Shown here: positions 22,674-22,700 of the stretch, in pieces
How the letters are laid out: every line of letters starts with the position of its first letter
How positions within the stretch are numbered: position 1 is the first letter of the stretch
Source of the DNA: an uncultured Eggerthellaceae bacterium
GTDB taxonomy: Bacteria; Actinomycetota; Coriobacteriia; Coriobacteriales; Eggerthellaceae
Assembly (NCBI GenBank): GCA_934630905.1
Contig: CAKTXN010000020.1
Coordinates: forward strand, 1-22,700
Direction of reading: 5' to 3'
Length of the DNA: 22,700 nucleotides
Position numbers and translations under genes: made by a program
Notes under the pieces: model-generated
What the model was told of the DNA's origin: nothing
The model's input: the letters and a program-made list of their open reading frames with translations, nothing else
The model's database searches: none

Positions 22674-22700
22674 ATGATAAACGACTTAAAATATTCGCAT
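22674..22700 (+). CDS. Start of a divergent gene, cut by the window edge
   Basis: The plus-strand frame from ATG 22674 reads MINDLKYSH and is open to the edge. Transcription from the TATACT box (22661-22666) would start at or next to this ATG, so the mRNA would be leaderless. An overlapping GTG frame is also open. Nine codons are too few to identify a product. A divergently encoded regulator of the acyl-CoA ligase cluster is a common arrangement, but that is a guess. Confidence 0.35.

Overview
The window looks like a chromosomal segment of an anaerobic actinobacterium, most likely class Coriobacteriia (Eggerthellaceae/Slackia-like). This is inferred from moderately high GC with Ala-rich proteins, mixed Shine-Dalgarno and apparently leaderless starts, a corrinoid-enzyme reductive activator, a DUF1846 protein and a NhaC-type transporter under a lysine riboswitch. 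No 16S or other marker is present, so the genus is open.

Layout. 1-1211: an L10 leader with a hairpin-plus-T-tract attenuator, then rplJ and rplL, closed by a strong terminator. 1257-1334: an unexplained structured inverted repeat. 1433-3383 (minus): a NhaC-superfamily transporter with its own terminator, promoter and a full lysine (L-box) riboswitch, so it is most likely a lysine importer. 3432-5019 (plus): a divergently transcribed compact RACE/RamA-like [2Fe-2S]-ASKHA protein with no corrinoid methyltransferase beside it. 5173-12200 (plus): addB-addA, a recombination helicase-nuclease pair. Both proteins carry Ala/Gly/Asp-rich low-complexity inserts encoded by related GC-rich words.

12201-14785 is a repeat-rich accessory stretch. 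It holds a terminator, a 177-bp element bounded by perfect 30-bp inverted repeats, an EamA/DMT transporter that is probably leaderless, and a solitary HipB-like XRE regulator. The regulator sits behind an AT-rich promoter bracketed by paired TAGCTA operators. Two near-identical 29-nt hairpin repeats flank the regulator locus, and a 124-bp element with 23-bp terminal inverted repeats (MITE-like) follows it.

14786-22528 (minus) is a six-gene co-directional series with gaps of only 39-50 nt: acyl-CoA ligase, short alanyl-tRNA synthetase without C-Ala, DUF1846 protein, small zinc-ribbon-like protein, MFS transporter, and a NimA-type flavin/PPOX domain fused to a Vsr mismatch endonuclease. I see no internal terminator, so it may be one transcription unit. 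The right edge has a short divergent promoter region and the first codons of a plus-strand gene.

The best candidates for something undescribed are the PPOX-Vsr fusion with its operon context, the XRE operator array framed by duplicated hairpins, and the three structurally distinct inverted-repeat elements in intergenic DNA.
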